From contig JAWBSH010000012.1 of assembly GCA_038843015.1 (NCBI GenBank), positions 1 to 44,965 of the forward strand: a DNA stretch of 44,965 bases, in the 5' to 3' direction. The notes under the pieces are model-generated. The model made no database searches and was not told the DNA's origin. It saw only the letters and a program-made list of their open reading frames with translations. The DNA is from Zestosphaera sp. (GTDB taxonomy: Archaea; Thermoproteota; Thermoprotei_A; Sulfolobales; NBVN01). Below are positions 1-7,814 of the stretch, piece after piece (position 1 is the first letter of the stretch; each line of letters begins with the position of its first letter). The position numbers and the translations under genes were made by a program.

Positions 1-385
1 CACCGCTTGCGTATCTCAGGGCGTTGTTTAACGCGAATGCCTTACCTCTCCTCTCGTTTTCGACAACTAGCTTAAGCTCGACGTCTTTGTGTCTAGAGGC
101 CCACTCCTCGACTAGCTTCGGGGTTCCGTCCGTGCTGGCTGAGTCTACCACTACTATCTCTATTAGTTCCTTCGGGTAGTCCTGTTCGTAGATGTTGTTT
201 AGCTTCTCTTTTATGAGCTTAGACTCGTTGTAGGTTGGTATGATGACTGTTACCTTGGGCTTGTAGTTCTCGTCTACTTTAAGGTCCCAGGGCTTAGGTA
301 GCCATCTTGTCTTGGCGTGTAGGTAGTATGTTAGGGGGATCATGAAGTGTGTTGCTGCTAGTATTATAGCTAAGGTCTCCAGCAC
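1..385 (-). CDS. Family 2 glycosyltransferase, membrane type (partial, runs off window)
   Basis: The leftward reading frame starts at GTG 385 and is still open at base 1, so only about 128 N-terminal residues are visible. A first hydrophobic helix (about residues 2-22) is followed by the GT-A core start: PKVTVIIPTYNES, then EIVVVDSASTDGT, then a GKAFALNNAL stretch. These match family 2 enzymes that move sugar from a nucleotide- or dolichol-linked donor at the membrane. The GTG is chosen because an in-frame TAA lies at 428-430 with no other usual start between, and AGGAAG precedes it. It lies 42 bases after the hypothetical gene upstream and is probably co-transcribed with it. The acceptor cannot be predicted. 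Confidence 0.85.
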   Translation of the reverse strand, partial: MLETLAIILAATHFMIPLTYYLHAKTRWLPKPWDLKVDENYKPKVTVIIPTYNESKLIKEKLNNIYEQDYPKELIEIVVVDSASTDGTPKLVEEWASRHKDVELKLVVENERRGKAFALNNALRYASG

Positions 386-427
386 TACTTGCTTCCTGTT
401 GCTTACGTTCTTGCAGGTTTTCTGAAC

Positions 428-844
428 TTAGCCTAAGAATCTGAAGAGTGGTGGGTTACTTAGGTAAGATATGCCGAGGCACAGCAGGGACTTCACTGAC
501 TGAATTACTTCAAGTAAGCCGTCTCTCAAAGCTATCGTGACTCCATATAAGAGTGCTTTGCCTTTCAGTGTGTTGAGTTCTATCTCGACGTATATTTCTT
601 CGAGGATTGTTTTGAGGGTTGGTGAACTTATTTTGTTTTTCCACTTTCTTAGTGCTAGGATTAGTGCTCTCGCTTCTGGCTTGAGGTTTTTCCATATCTT
701 GAGTCTGACGGCTTTCTTAAACATTTTCTCGATTACGTCGCTTGTGAAGCCCGCCGGCGGTAGTTCTCTTAGTATGAGTTGCTTGATCGTGTGTGAGGTG
801 TCTTGAAGGGGTGTCTTCGCCGGCGGGTAGGTAGTGAGTATCAT
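428..844 (-). CDS. Hypothetical protein, 138 aa
   Basis: I do not recognise a family. The protein is basic and mostly helical by composition, with no signal peptide and no convincing membrane helix. Base and codon use match its neighbours, and it sits head-to-tail before the glycosyltransferase (42-base gap), which supports a real gene. An AT-rich stretch (about 866-876 read leftward) lies some 25-30 bases before the ATG, as expected for a leaderless archaeal transcript. Its function may be linked to the glycosyltransferase through the shared transcript, but that is inference only. Confidence 0.6.
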   Translation of the reverse strand: MILTTYPPAKTPLQDTSHTIKQLILRELPPAGFTSDVIEKMFKKAVRLKIWKNLKPEARALILALRKWKNKISSPTLKTILEEIYVEIELNTLKGKALLYGVTIALRDGLLEVIQSVKSLLCLGISYLSNPPLFRFLG

Positions 845-937
845 GCTTCAACTACCAAGTATAATATTTTTGGGCCTTCGGTTTAAAAGTCTTAGCTGGT
901 TTTTGAGGGCTCGTTCTTGATGTGTTGTTGAGTAGTA

Positions 938-952
938 TTAAACTTAAAAATG
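938..952 (+). promoter_or_regulatory. Promoter (TATA box) of the eS24 operon
   Basis: The sequence ACTTAAAAAT at 942-951 is a good archaeal TATA box. Transcription would start near 970, giving a leader of about a dozen bases before the GTG at 985. It would drive the rightward ribosomal protein/KEOPS cluster. Confidence 0.55.
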
Positions 953-984
953 TTTTTCGCGGGCTTTATTTAGTGGTGTGAGCC

Positions 985-1299
985 GTGAGTCAAGCGCCTC
1001 TGAGAACTGTGAGTGTTGAGGAGGGTGTTGTGGTTAACGTGCTTAGTGAGAAGCATAATAGAGTTGTTGGTAGGGTTGAGTTGTTTGGTGAGGTTATTCA
1101 CTTAGGTAAAGCAACTCCAGGCAGGAGTTCTTTGAAGAACGTGCTTGCTAGACTCTACGGCAAGAACCCGGAATTAGTTGTTGTTAGGTATATTAAGAGT
1201 GAGTACGGTTCACACAGGTCTGTTTTTAGAGCAAACATATATGAAGACCTTCAGAGACTGAAGTTCTTCGAGCCCGAACACTTGATTAAGAGGGGTTGA
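985..1299 (+). CDS. rps24e: Small ribosomal subunit protein eS24
   Basis: The 104-residue product resembles archaeal S24e: an N-terminal beta strand region containing EKHNRVVGRVELFGEVIH, then the TPGRSSLKNVLARLYGK segment and a VVVRYIKSEYG motif. It is part of the small ribosomal subunit. The GTG start follows a TATA box by about 35 bases. The stop lies two bases before the next ribosomal gene (eS27), and the pair is then followed by Kae1-Bud32, a gene order that is common in archaea and supports the call. Confidence 0.9.
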   Translation: MSQAPLRTVSVEEGVVVNVLSEKHNRVVGRVELFGEVIHLGKATPGRSSLKNVLARLYGKNPELVVVRYIKSEYGSHRSVFRANIYEDLQRLKFFEPEHLIKRG

Positions 1300-1301
1300 C
1301 G

Positions 1302-1466
1302 ATGGCTGAGAGACATAAACTCTACGAGATAGACTTGAAAGCTGGCAAAATAAGACTCAAGAACAGAGTATGCCCTAAGTGTGGTAGGGTAATGGGGTAC
1401 TACTCAAGCCCGAACCCCAGATGGTACTGCGGATACTGCCACCACGTAGAGTACGTGAAGCAGTAG
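1302..1466 (+). CDS. rps27ae: Small ribosomal subunit protein eS27 (S27ae type), 54 aa
   Basis: This short gene encodes a zinc-ribbon protein with paired CPKC (residues 24-27) and CGYC (residues 43-46) motifs. The body, including YYSSPNPRWYCGYC, is typical of archaeal S27ae. ATG 1302 lies two bases after the eS24 stop, so the two are translationally linked. It binds the small ribosomal subunit; four cysteines hold one zinc ion. At 54 residues it has the normal length for the archaeal protein, which lacks the ubiquitin fusion found in eukaryotes. Confidence 0.95.
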   Translation: MAERHKLYEIDLKAGKIRLKNRVCPKCGRVMGYYSSPNPRWYCGYCHHVEYVKQ

Positions 1467-1484
1467 CGACGGGAAAACGAGAAC

Positions 1485-2507
1485 ATGATTGTTTTAGGTA
1501 TTGAATCATCAGCACACACTCTCGGTGTGGGGGTAGTTAAGGACGAGCCCCCACACATACTAGCTGACGTCAGGTTCGTTTATAAGCCGAAGACTGGCGG
1601 GATACACCCTAAAGAAGCCTCACAATACTTCATAAGTAACGCGCCTGAAGCAATAAAGAAAGCGTTGAGTGAGTCTGGGTTGAGAGTAAGTGATTTAGAC
1701 GGGGTTGCTGTCGCTCTAGGTCCTGGGATGGGCCCCTGCTTGAGGGTCGGGGCTACACTAGCTAGAGCTATAGCCTCATACTACGGCAAGCCCTTAATAC
1801 CAGTGAATCACGCTCTCGCGCACGTAGAGATAGGTAAGATGCTCTTCTCTTTTAAGAACCCCCTCATAGTCTACTTGTCTGGCGGCAACACCCTCATAGC
1901 TTCTTCTTCTGAAGGCAGGTACAGGATATTCGGGGAGACACTAGACATCTCTCTAGGCAACTTCCTAGACACTCTAGCGCGTGAGCTAGGTATAGCGCCG
2001 CCCTACGTAGTCTCAGGACTGCATCAGGTAGACAAGTGCGCGCAGGAAGGGAAGAACTTCATTGAATTGCCTTACGTAGTTAAGGGTCAAGACGTGTCTT
2101 TCTCGGGACTCTTGACTGCAGCCCTAAAAATATTCAGAGATTCTAGAACTAGCTTGAGCGACATATGCTATAGCGCGCGAGAAATCGCTTACTCAGCAAT
2201 CATTGAAGTTAGTGAGAGAGCCCTAGCACACACAGGGAATAAAGAGTTGTTAGTTGTTGGGGGAGTTGCTTCAAGCCCTGTCTTGAGGAGCAAGTTTGAG
2301 GTTATGAGTAGGATGAGGGGGGTTGAGCTAGGTGTTGTTCCCCCGCAATACGCGGTAGATAATGGGGTGATGATCGCGTGGACAGGACTACTACTACTCA
2401 AGCATGGAGTGAGTGTCAGGCCTGAAGAAGCTTACGTGAGGCAGAGGTGGAAGCTTGACCAGGTTGACGTGCCCTGGCTCGCCAGAACTGATAGCTTTGG
2501 GAGCTGA
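1485..2507 (+). CDS. kae1: tRNA N6-threonylcarbamoyladenosine synthase catalytic subunit Kae1 (KEOPS)
   Basis: Kae1/TsaD transfers the threonylcarbamoyl group to A37 of ANN-decoding tRNAs as the catalytic part of KEOPS. The 340-residue protein has the ASKHA fold start VLGIESSAHTLGVGVV, the metal-binding HALAHVE histidines (about residues 107-111), a SGGNT motif and the C-terminal VVGGVASSPVLR and DNGVMIAWTG segments, so it looks active. ATG 1485 lies 18 bases after eS27. Its 3' end overlaps the bud32 start by about 50 bases in another frame; several euryarchaea have the two fused, while here they are separate overlapping genes. Confidence 0.97.
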   Translation: MIVLGIESSAHTLGVGVVKDEPPHILADVRFVYKPKTGGIHPKEASQYFISNAPEAIKKALSESGLRVSDLDGVAVALGPGMGPCLRVGATLARAIASYYGKPLIPVNHALAHVEIGKMLFSFKNPLIVYLSGGNTLIASSSEGRYRIFGETLDISLGNFLDTLARELGIAPPYVVSGLHQVDKCAQEGKNFIELPYVVKGQDVSFSGLLTAALKIFRDSRTSLSDICYSAREIAYSAIIEVSERALAHTGNKELLVVGGVASSPVLRSKFEVMSRMRGVELGVVPPQYAVDNGVMIAWTGLLLLKHGVSVRPEEAYVRQRWKLDQVDVPWLARTDSFGS

Positions 2508-3129
2508 AGCAGCCTTAATTAAGGCTTGCTATGAGGGGATGCCCTCAATCTATAAAGTCAGGGTTAAGAAGCCTTACAGAGACTCTCTCCTAGACTCTCT
2601 ACTTATTAGGGGGCGTAGCGAGACTGAAGCTAAGATCTTGGCTGAGCTCAGGCTTAGAGGTCTTAACGTGCCCGCACTCTACTACGTAGACGTGAGTAGG
2701 GGGTTGATAATCATGGAGTTTGTTGAGGGCCCCCTACTAAGAGACTTAATACGTAGAGACCCTGAGAAGTCTCTCAAGTATCTTGAGAGTTTGGGTGAGT
2801 TAGTAGCTAGGATACATGAGGCGGGCGTAGTCCACGGAGACATAACTACTTCTAACGTCATAGTGAGGGGGGAGGAAGTCTACCTGATAGATTTTGGTTT
2901 AGCAAGGTATTCTAGGAGGTTAGAAGACTTAGCTACAGACCTCCACTTATTCATAAGGTCTGTTGAGAGTACTCACTACTCTCTTAAAGAATCTCTACTG
3001 AAGTATTTCGTGAGGGGCTATTCTAGGGTTAGGGGGAGAGAATTTACTGAGTCTCTACTATTTAAGGTGAGGGAGATAAGGTTGCGGGGTAGGTATGTTG
3101 AGGAGAGGAGAGTGCGGAGAGGTACTTAA
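2455..3129 (+). CDS. bud32: Serine/threonine protein kinase Bud32 (KEOPS subunit)
   Basis: Bud32 is the small RIO-like kinase/ATPase of KEOPS that activates Kae1. The 224-residue protein carries the compact lobe with VVHGDITTSNV as catalytic loop (Asp present) and LIDFGLARYS as metal-binding loop; IIMEFVEGP marks the hinge. The start is uncertain: TTG 2455, TTG 2464 and TTG 2497 are all in frame inside the kae1 3' end, and I use the longest. Overlap with kae1 upstream and with the XTP pyrophosphatase downstream (35 bases) indicates one transcript with coupled translation. Confidence 0.93.
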   Translation: MTRLTCPGSPELIALGAEAALIKACYEGMPSIYKVRVKKPYRDSLLDSLLIRGRSETEAKILAELRLRGLNVPALYYVDVSRGLIIMEFVEGPLLRDLIRRDPEKSLKYLESLGELVARIHEAGVVHGDITTSNVIVRGEEVYLIDFGLARYSRRLEDLATDLHLFIRSVESTHYSLKESLLKYFVRGYSRVRGREFTESLLFKVREIRLRGRYVEERRVRRGT

Positions 3130-3694
3130 GTTATTTCTTGTTTCCAGGAATGAAGGCAAGATCAGGGAATTCAGAGATTTAGGTCTTAGAGAGTGTGTTG
3201 ATGTAGTTCCTCTCAGTCTAGATAAGGTAGAGATACAGTCTGACGACTTAACCTCGATAGCTCTCTATAGTGCTGTCCAGGCGTCACTCTACCTTAGAGA
3301 GCCTTTCTTCGTTGAAGACGCTGGACTCTACATAAAGTCTCTGAAGGGGTTTCCAGGACCTTTCAGTAGCTACGTATACAAGACTATAGGTGTTGAGGGT
3401 GTCTTGAAGCTCATGTCGAGTGTTAGTGACAGGACAGCTTTCTTCAAGTCAGTTATAGTGCTTTACTACCCTCAGCAAGGCTTTAAAGTTTTTGAGGGGG
3501 TTGTCTACGGCTCGATATCTCTCGAGGCTAGGGGTTCGGGAGGGTTCGGCTTCGACCCCATCTTCGTTCCTGAAGGCCATCACAAGACTTTCGCTGAGTT
3601 AGACCTCGAGACTAAGAACTCCTTATCTCACAGGGGTAGAGCGTTTAGAGCCATGGTTAGCTGGTTGAGAACTGCTTATAAATCCCAACTATAG
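3095..3694 (+). CDS. XTP/dITP pyrophosphatase (RdgB/HAM1 family)
   Basis: This enzyme hydrolyses non-canonical purine nucleotides (XTP, dITP, ITP) to monophosphates and so cleans the nucleotide pool. Family signatures are [10 protein letters not shown] near the N-terminus, FVEDAGLYI (general base/metal region), [10 protein letters not shown] and SHRGRAF near the C-terminus. The length of 199 residues is slightly above the usual 185-190 because the N-terminus begins within bud32. No later usual start exists before the conserved core (the valine before it is GTA), so ATG 3095 is preferred. Confidence 0.93.
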   Translation: MLRRGECGEVLKLFLVSRNEGKIREFRDLGLRECVDVVPLSLDKVEIQSDDLTSIALYSAVQASLYLREPFFVEDAGLYIKSLKGFPGPFSSYVYKTIGVEGVLKLMSSVSDRTAFFKSVIVLYYPQQGFKVFEGVVYGSISLEARGSGGFGFDPIFVPEGHHKTFAELDLETKNSLSHRGRAFRAMVSWLRTAYKSQL

Positions 3695-3714
3695 GAAATT
3701 TAGTAGGTGCTGGG

Positions 3715-4194
3715 ATGAGGAAGAAGAAAGAGAAGGGTAAGTCGCACTCGACAAGGCCTCCGACGCTAGTCCCTCCTAAGTGGCTACAGTATACTCCTGA
3801 AGAGGTAGAGTCGATAATTATTGAGTTGGCTAAGAAGGGGTACCCGCCCTCAATGATTGGGGTGATACTGAGAGACCAGTATGGAGTCCCGCTAACTAGA
3901 GCTGTCTTAAACGCTAAGATTACTGAAGTTCTTGAGAGGTATAAGTTAGCTCCCGTAATACCTGAAGACTTATATAACTTAATGAAGAAAGCAGTGAATC
4001 TGCGCAGGCACTTGAGCGAGCACCCTAAAGACAAGCACTCTCTGAGAGGCTTAATAAGTGTTGAGTCTAAGATATATAGGCTGATCAAGTACTACAAGAA
4101 AGTCGGTAAGCTACCGCCTGACTGGAAGTACGACCCTGAAGAAGCTAAGATACTCACTCAGAGACCACTCATACCGTATACTGAGAGCAAGTAG
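3715..4194 (+). CDS. rps15: Small ribosomal subunit protein uS15
   Basis: The 159-residue protein is the archaeal long form of S15, which organises the central domain of 16S rRNA. The N-terminal half has the archaeal/eukaryotic extension ([31 protein letters not shown]). The core contains [14 protein letters not shown] and the [16 protein letters not shown] helix. It starts 20 bases after the XTP pyrophosphatase and is followed by the Cdc45/RecJ-like gene, a neighbourhood I recall from many archaea. Confidence 0.96.
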   Translation: MRKKKEKGKSHSTRPPTLVPPKWLQYTPEEVESIIIELAKKGYPPSMIGVILRDQYGVPLTRAVLNAKITEVLERYKLAPVIPEDLYNLMKKAVNLRRHLSEHPKDKHSLRGLISVESKIYRLIKYYKKVGKLPPDWKYDPEEAKILTQRPLIPYTESK

Positions 4195-4246
4195 TTTTTA
4201 AGGTTTTCAAGCCCCAGCTATTTAATCTTACTTATCGGAAGATTAG

Positions 4247-5374
4247 TTGGGTGTGTTTTTGGGTCAAGAGAGTAAGGGAGTGTCAGACGTTGACGTCTTC
4301 CACGAGTTCTTAGATGATGTTAAGAAGAGTATGAAGTTAGTCAGGATAGTTTCGTGTTTTGATGTAGAGTCTCTTACTGCGGGCGGCTTACTATTCAAGG
4401 TTCTTAAGTCTATGGAGTTGAGTGTTGAGATACTGCCTGACTACACTCCCCCAACTACTGAGTTAGGTGTTAAGGTTTTAGGTATTAACATACCTCATAC
4501 TGAGTGTGATGAGTGCGTAATTTTTCAGTCTTCGAGTGAGGCTCAAGTATCGCGTGTGAAGCACAAGACTTTAGTCAGGTATACTTCACTACTCTCAGGA
4601 CTGATTAACTTGCTGAGAGAGTTTATGCCGATTAGTAGAGAGTTGAGGTATTTGGTTGCTTCAGCTACTTACGTCAAGTACATACCGAGGATTAAGGAGC
4701 TGAAGATGAGTGAGGAAGATAAGGGGTTCCTGAACTCACTAGCTAGTGAGGGGCTCTTAGAAGTTGCTGAAGCACCTATAACACCCTACTTCACCTCACC
4801 TACACACACGCTAGCTATGGGGGTAGACCCTTACGTACCCTCAAACATGGTTAGAGAGAGCGTGAGCGAGACACTGAAACTCTTGTCTGAATTCTATAAA
4901 GTACCTCAAGATAAGATGAGGTTGAAGACTTACATGATCAAACACGGGTGGTTCGTGAGAGACTTAACTACTCTAGCATACTTCATCACGTGGTTGCTTG
5001 ATGTCAAGGGGTTTGAGGGGTACGTTTCTTCCACGATAAACTCAAACTATATGAGGAATTACTACCTACACTACATAAGAAGTATTAAAGAAATGAAGGA
5101 GCGTATAGACACTCTAATCAGTGAGAAACCAAATACTGCGAAGACTAAGAACTTAATCGTTAGAGGCAACCCAAGCAACTTGTCCGCAACACTCATAAGT
5201 AAGGTTTTATGGGGTCTCAACCTCTTAGAACCTTCTAAAACTCAAGTTGTTCTCGAGTATGGCGGGAAGTACTACGTGAGTATGGCTTCCCTCACACAGA
5301 AAGATAGGAAGACTCTCGTCTCTAAACACCCTACTCAAGGAGGCTATATAGTGTTGAGTGAGGCTCCTGCGTAG
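4247..5374 (+). CDS. Cdc45/RecJ-like protein of the DHH superfamily, probably inactive
   Basis: The position between uS15 and Pcc1/eS1 is where archaea often keep a RecJ/Cdc45-like gene, and the 375-residue length fits. At residues 34-47 the expected metal-binding motif (HxDxDG type) reads IVSCFDVESLTAGG, so most metal ligands appear lost, and I see no DHH triplet. The C-terminal part (NLIVRGNPSNLSATLIS onward) would be the DHHA1-like nucleic-acid binding part. Such catalytically dead forms act in crenarchaea as Cdc45 with GINS and MCM in the replicative helicase. TTG 4247 is the longest start; GTG 4253 is possible. Assignment rests on context plus weak similarity. Confidence 0.6.
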   Translation: MGVFLGQESKGVSDVDVFHEFLDDVKKSMKLVRIVSCFDVESLTAGGLLFKVLKSMELSVEILPDYTPPTTELGVKVLGINIPHTECDECVIFQSSSEAQVSRVKHKTLVRYTSLLSGLINLLREFMPISRELRYLVASATYVKYIPRIKELKMSEEDKGFLNSLASEGLLEVAEAPITPYFTSPTHTLAMGVDPYVPSNMVRESVSETLKLLSEFYKVPQDKMRLKTYMIKHGWFVRDLTTLAYFITWLLDVKGFEGYVSSTINSNYMRNYYLHYIRSIKEMKERIDTLISEKPNTAKTKNLIVRGNPSNLSATLISKVLWGLNLLEPSKTQVVLEYGGKYYVSMASLTQKDRKTLVSKHPTQGGYIVLSEAPA

Positions 5375-5639
5375 GGGTGTGTCTAGCCTGAAAATAGAGA
5401 TTAAGATACGCTTAAGGAGTGACGACTTAAGACTTCTTGAAGCTTTCCATAAAGCTACACTCCCTGACGACACTAACCCGCCAGCAAACTTCACAATAAC
5501 TCACGAAATACGAGGTAATGAGGCAGTCTTCACTATAGCTTATAGCGGGCCTACATCACCTGAGGCTGTCAGGACAGCCGCCTCAACATCTGAGGAAATA
5601 CTAAGACTCTATAAGATGCTTTTAGAAGCTATTAGTTGA
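5358..5639 (+). CDS. pcc1: KEOPS complex subunit Pcc1
   Basis: Pcc1 is the small dimerising subunit that helps KEOPS hold tRNA. The protein has the family pattern: a first strand IEIKIRLRSDDL, then PDDTNPPANFTITHEIRGNEAVFTIAYSG, and a final helix RTAASTSEEILRLYKML. GTG 5358 lies within the end of the previous gene; GTG 5379 (VSSLKIEIK) would give a more usual N-terminus and about 86 residues. Its closeness to kae1 and bud32 groups three KEOPS subunits within 4.2 kb. Confidence 0.87.
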   Translation: MRLLRRGVSSLKIEIKIRLRSDDLRLLEAFHKATLPDDTNPPANFTITHEIRGNEAVFTIAYSGPTSPEAVRTAASTSEEILRLYKMLLEAIS

Positions 5640-5683
5640 TGACCCCCTACAGCACTGAGTAGATTCCTGCAGTACTTAGTGAA

Positions 5684-5696
5684 AGTTTTATAAGCC
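5684..5696 (+). promoter_or_regulatory. Promoter (TATA box) of eS1
   Basis: TTTTATAAG at 5686-5694 is a strong TATA box, centred about 30 bases before GTG 5720, so the eS1 transcript would be leaderless or nearly so. Confidence 0.6.
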
Positions 5697-5719
5697 TTAA
5701 CGTTAGATAGGTATAGGTC

Positions 5720-6352
5720 GTGAAGATGTCAAGAGCTCCTCCAGTAAAAGATAAGTGGAAGTTGAAGAAGTGGTATAAGGTCCTGGCGCCAGAGTTTTTC
5801 GGTAGTGTTGAGATAGCCACGACTCCCGCAGACGACCCTTCTAAAGTCTTGGGGAGAGCGTTTGAAGTCTCTCTCTTCGACCTCACAGGAGATTTCAGTA
5901 AGCACCACATAATGCTTAAGTTTCAGGTAGTTAGTGTTGAGGAGGACGTGGCGCGTACTTGGTTTAAGGGGCACGAACTAGCTAGAGACTACATGAGGTC
6001 TCTAATAAGGAGAAAGTCTAGTAAGGTAGTAGCGATACCTAACGTGACTACGAGCGACGGCTACGTTCTCAGAGTTACTGCAGTCTCCTTAACTACGTAC
6101 AGATGCAAAACTAGCCAGAGACACGCGATAAGGAAAGAAATGATGAGGATATTAAGTGAGAAAGCCTCGCAAATGAGTCTCGCAGAATTTGTGAAGAGCA
6201 TGGTTTTCGGGACTCTAGCAGCAGAGATTTTCGAGTCTTGCAAGAAGATATATCCTCTCAGGAAAGTCGAGATATACAAGTCAAAACTACTCTACATCAC
6301 AACACCTGAAGGCGTGAAGAAAGCTGTTGTCCTCCCGCAAGCACTCACGTAG
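5720..6352 (+). CDS. rps3ae: Small ribosomal subunit protein eS1 (S3ae)
   Basis: The 210-residue protein is archaeal S3ae, a platform protein of the small subunit. Recognisable stretches are KWKLKKWYKVLAPEFFG, DLTGDFSKHHIMLKFQV, the VLRVTAVSLTTYRCKTSQ segment followed by IRKEMM, and IYPLRKVEIYKSKLL near the end. GTG 5720 or ATG 5726 can serve as start; the strong TATA box makes the first about leaderless. It follows pcc1 by 80 bases under its own promoter. Confidence 0.95.
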   Translation: MKMSRAPPVKDKWKLKKWYKVLAPEFFGSVEIATTPADDPSKVLGRAFEVSLFDLTGDFSKHHIMLKFQVVSVEEDVARTWFKGHELARDYMRSLIRRKSSKVVAIPNVTTSDGYVLRVTAVSLTTYRCKTSQRHAIRKEMMRILSEKASQMSLAEFVKSMVFGTLAAEIFESCKKIYPLRKVEIYKSKLLYITTPEGVKKAVVLPQALT

Positions 6353-6430
6353 CTGCTCACGCGCGACCCAAGAACCGCAACCAACACTTATTAGAGTTTC
6401 CTAGACTTTCATTGAAGTCTTGTTTGTGAA

Positions 6431-6443
6431 AGCTTTAAATTAC
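6431..6443 (+). promoter_or_regulatory. Promoter (TATA box) of the nucleotidyltransferase gene
   Basis: CTTTAAATTA around 6433-6442 is a TATA box whose predicted transcription start (about 6463) coincides with the ATG at 6463, suggesting a leaderless message. Confidence 0.5.
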
Positions 6444-6462
6444 TTCTTAATATTCTTGTGTG

Positions 6463-7764
6463 ATGGGTCTAGTTATGGAGGCGTTAATTCTAGCTGCTGG
6501 TTACGGGAAGGGTTTAGAGCCTCTTACACACACTAGGAGTAAAGTCATGATTCCAGTGATTAATAAGTTTCTGCTAGACCATCACGTAGAGAATTTAGTT
6601 AAGGCCGGTGTTGACAGGATAGTTGTTGTAGTTAGTTACTTGAGAGACCAGGTGGTGGAGAGAGCTAGACTACTTGCAGATAAGTTTTCTTGTGATGTGA
6701 GGGTAGTTGATCAGGGCAGGCCTCTAGGTACTGGAGACGCTGTTAGGAAAGGTCTTGAAGAGATTAGTTCTGAGTATTTCGTGGTTGTTTACGGGGATGT
6801 TTACGTGGAGTATGATGATGTGAGGGAATTCGTTAATGTGGGTGAGAACCTCGTAGGAGCTTACGAGGTAAGTGACCCTAGGAAGTACGGGGTCTTGATA
6901 GTTAATGAAGACTTTATTTTGAGAGACATTATCGAGAAGCCTAGTGAAGCTCCCTCTAACTTAGTTAACGCAGGCATTTACGTGCTGAGTAGTAAGATAA
7001 GGAAGTATCTCGACGAACTAGAGCCGAGTCCTAGAGGTGAGTACGAGTTAACAGACGCTGTCGTGAAGCTTAGTAAGGAAGAAAACGTGCGTGTAGTTAA
7101 GCTGAGTTACTGGAGAGACTTGGGGAGGCCCTGGAACTTACTCGAGCTGAATAAAGACTTAATGTCTTCGTGGAGAGACTCAGTAATTAAGGGTAGGGTT
7201 GAGTCAGGCGCTGTGGTCAAGAACGCTGTCTACGTAGATGAGGGTGCTGAGATTCTTTCCGGGACATACATAGTAGGCCCCGCGTACGTCGGGCGTGACG
7301 CCGTAGTCGGCCCGAACTCTTACGTCAGGCCCTACACGGTGGTTCTAGACCGAGCTAAGATAGGGTTTAATGTTGAGGTGAAAGAAAGCATAGTCATGAG
7401 CGGTACTCACGTGTCGCACCACGCGTACGTGGGCGACTCAATACTGGGTGAGGACTGCAACTTAGGTGCTGGAACAATAACTGCTAACTTAAGATTTGAT
7501 GAGAAGCCAGTAAGTTATGTAGTCAAGAAAGTTAGGGAGACTACTAACAGGGTTAAGTTCGGGGCAGTCTTCGGAGACCACGTCAAGACAGGCGTAGACG
7601 TCTCTACGATGCCTGGAGTGAAGGTAGGTGCTTACTCCTGGATCTACCCTGGAGCAGTAGTAACTCGAGACGTGCCGCCCTGCAGCATATACGTGGATGA
7701 GGAAGACATTAGAGAGTTGAAGAACGAGTGTAGAGTAGATAAGAGCTTGTGGCTTAACGAGTGA
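6463..7764 (+). CDS. GlmU-like sugar-1-phosphate nucleotidylyltransferase/acyltransferase
   Basis: The N-terminal domain (to about residue 230) is a nucleotidyltransferase fold that joins a sugar phosphate to a nucleoside triphosphate: MEALILAAGYGKGLEPLT at the start, VVYGDVYVEYDD as metal site, VNAGIYVLSS and a later REYELTD-type segment. The C-terminal half is a left-handed beta helix with NLGAGTITANLRFD, as in bifunctional GlmU and crenarchaeal ST0452-type enzymes that also acetylate glucosamine or galactosamine 1-phosphate. Oddly, the usual G-x-G-T/E-R-L signature reads GYGKGLEPLT, lacking the arginine. Starts GTG 6460, ATG 6463 and ATG 6475 are possible; the last gives the usual MEALILAAG N-terminus. 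Confidence 0.85.
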   Translation: MGLVMEALILAAGYGKGLEPLTHTRSKVMIPVINKFLLDHHVENLVKAGVDRIVVVVSYLRDQVVERARLLADKFSCDVRVVDQGRPLGTGDAVRKGLEEISSEYFVVVYGDVYVEYDDVREFVNVGENLVGAYEVSDPRKYGVLIVNEDFILRDIIEKPSEAPSNLVNAGIYVLSSKIRKYLDELEPSPRGEYELTDAVVKLSKEENVRVVKLSYWRDLGRPWNLLELNKDLMSSWRDSVIKGRVESGAVVKNAVYVDEGAEILSGTYIVGPAYVGRDAVVGPNSYVRPYTVVLDRAKIGFNVEVKESIVMSGTHVSHHAYVGDSILGEDCNLGAGTITANLRFDEKPVSYVVKKVRETTNRVKFGAVFGDHVKTGVDVSTMPGVKVGAYSWIYPGAVVTRDVPPCSIYVDEEDIRELKNECRVDKSLWLNE

Positions 7765-7802
7765 GATCCACATATTAAGTGTCGTGAGTACTTAGTCATA
7801 GT

Positions 7803-7808
7803 GAGGTG
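7803..7808 (+). promoter_or_regulatory. Ribosome binding site that decides the CTG start of ychF
   Basis: GAGGTG, a good match to the archaeal anti-SD, ends six bases before CTG 7815. It is 36 bases from GTG 7845, too far to serve that codon. Confidence 0.65.
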
Positions 7809-7814
7809 TTTTAA

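Noticed and set aside
2455-2507. Possible frameshift joining kae1 and bud32 into one fused protein.
   Set aside because: Both proteins are complete on their own; overlapping separate genes are normal in crenarchaea.
5634-5656. TTGATGA, 12 bases, CTGA at the end of pcc1, looking like half of a C/D sRNA.
   Set aside because: No C' or second D box follows and no TATA box lies at the right distance; it overlaps the pcc1 stop.
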